Below are positions 36,047 to 36,076 of a stretch of DNA of 36,076 nucleotides, one piece after another. The notes beneath the pieces are model-generated. The model saw nothing but the letters and a program-made list of their open reading frames with translations. It searched no databases and was not told where the DNA came from. This DNA is from Halieaceae bacterium UBA5085 (lineage in GTDB: Bacteria > Pseudomonadota > Gammaproteobacteria > Pseudomonadales > Halieaceae), in contig DIAF01000004.1 in NCBI GenBank assembly GCA_002414665.1, positions 1-36,076 of the forward strand, written 5' to 3'. Position numbers and translations under genes: made by a program. How positions within the stretch are numbered: position 1 is the first letter of the stretch; each line of letters opens with the position of its first letter.

Positions 36047-36068
36047 CGGCGGCCATGGATGGCCGCCG
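36047..36068. repeat. Perfect 22-base GC palindrome downstream of cmoB
   Basis: CGGCGGCCAT and ATGGCCGCCG flank a central GG. It lies in the GC-rich 104 bases after cmoB, which hold no gene. There is no T-run before the window ends, so it is not a clear intrinsic terminator. From memory, CCATGGATGG-centred elements followed by CGAGCCT are dispersed in some marine Gammaproteobacteria, and this may be the left end of one. Confidence 0.5.
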
Positions 36069-36076
36069 CCGAGCCT

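Overview
The window is GC-rich, gene-dense bacterial chromosome from a Gammaproteobacterium. The supporting genes are cmoA-cmoB, a Pseudomonas-type fimT-pilV-pilW-pilX-pilY1-pilE minor pilin operon, uup, a LapA-type adhesin and a LapB/LapC-type secretion system. A marine, biofilm-forming member of the Cellvibrionales/Halieaceae type is a plausible guess from overall gene content, but no marker gene here settles it. I see no rRNA, tRNA, CRISPR array, insertion sequence or phage genes.

Region 1 (1-15687, all on the minus strand) is a surface-attachment block. Read in transcription order it holds a LapB-like type I secretion ABC transporter, a LapC/HlyD-like membrane fusion protein, a LuxR-type regulator with a degenerate receiver, fimT, pilV, pilW, pilX, pilY1, pilE, a small exported protein, an apolipoprotein N-acyltransferase homologue, and the N-terminal 694 residues of a large LapA-like adhesin with a PAAG (LapG-type) cleavage motif. 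The adhesin gene runs off the left edge. Most adjacent stops and starts overlap by 1 to 4 bases, so there are at least two tightly coupled operons. Upstream of the secretion operon lies a perfect CRP-type palindrome. It is shared with a divergent gene for a small Asp-Arg-Arg-rich protein.

Region 2 (16172-24812) is mostly housekeeping: heme A synthase (ctaA), acetoacetyl-CoA synthetase with an operator-like palindrome upstream, dps, uup, an aspartate/aromatic aminotransferase and pepD.

Region 3 (24838-32456) looks like a purine or nucleoside scavenging locus. It contains a TonB-dependent outer-membrane receptor, a secreted NUP-family protein that looks like a nucleoside phosphorylase-fold enzyme rather than a permease, a secreted aminopurine-deaminase-like amidohydrolase, a secreted DUF985 cupin, an AzgA/NCS2-type nucleobase permease and a cytosolic phosphoribosyltransferase. 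Together these could take nucleosides from the outer membrane to nucleotides. This is inferred from families and gene order and is the most interesting proposal here. An exact AT-rich palindrome sits between the divergent receptor and deaminase genes.

Region 4 (32453-36076) has a sulfotransferase and fold-type IV aminotransferase pair, the latter lacking the usual cofactor-binding Glu, then cmoA-cmoB for wobble uridine modification. The window ends in a perfect GC-rich palindrome that may begin a dispersed repeat.
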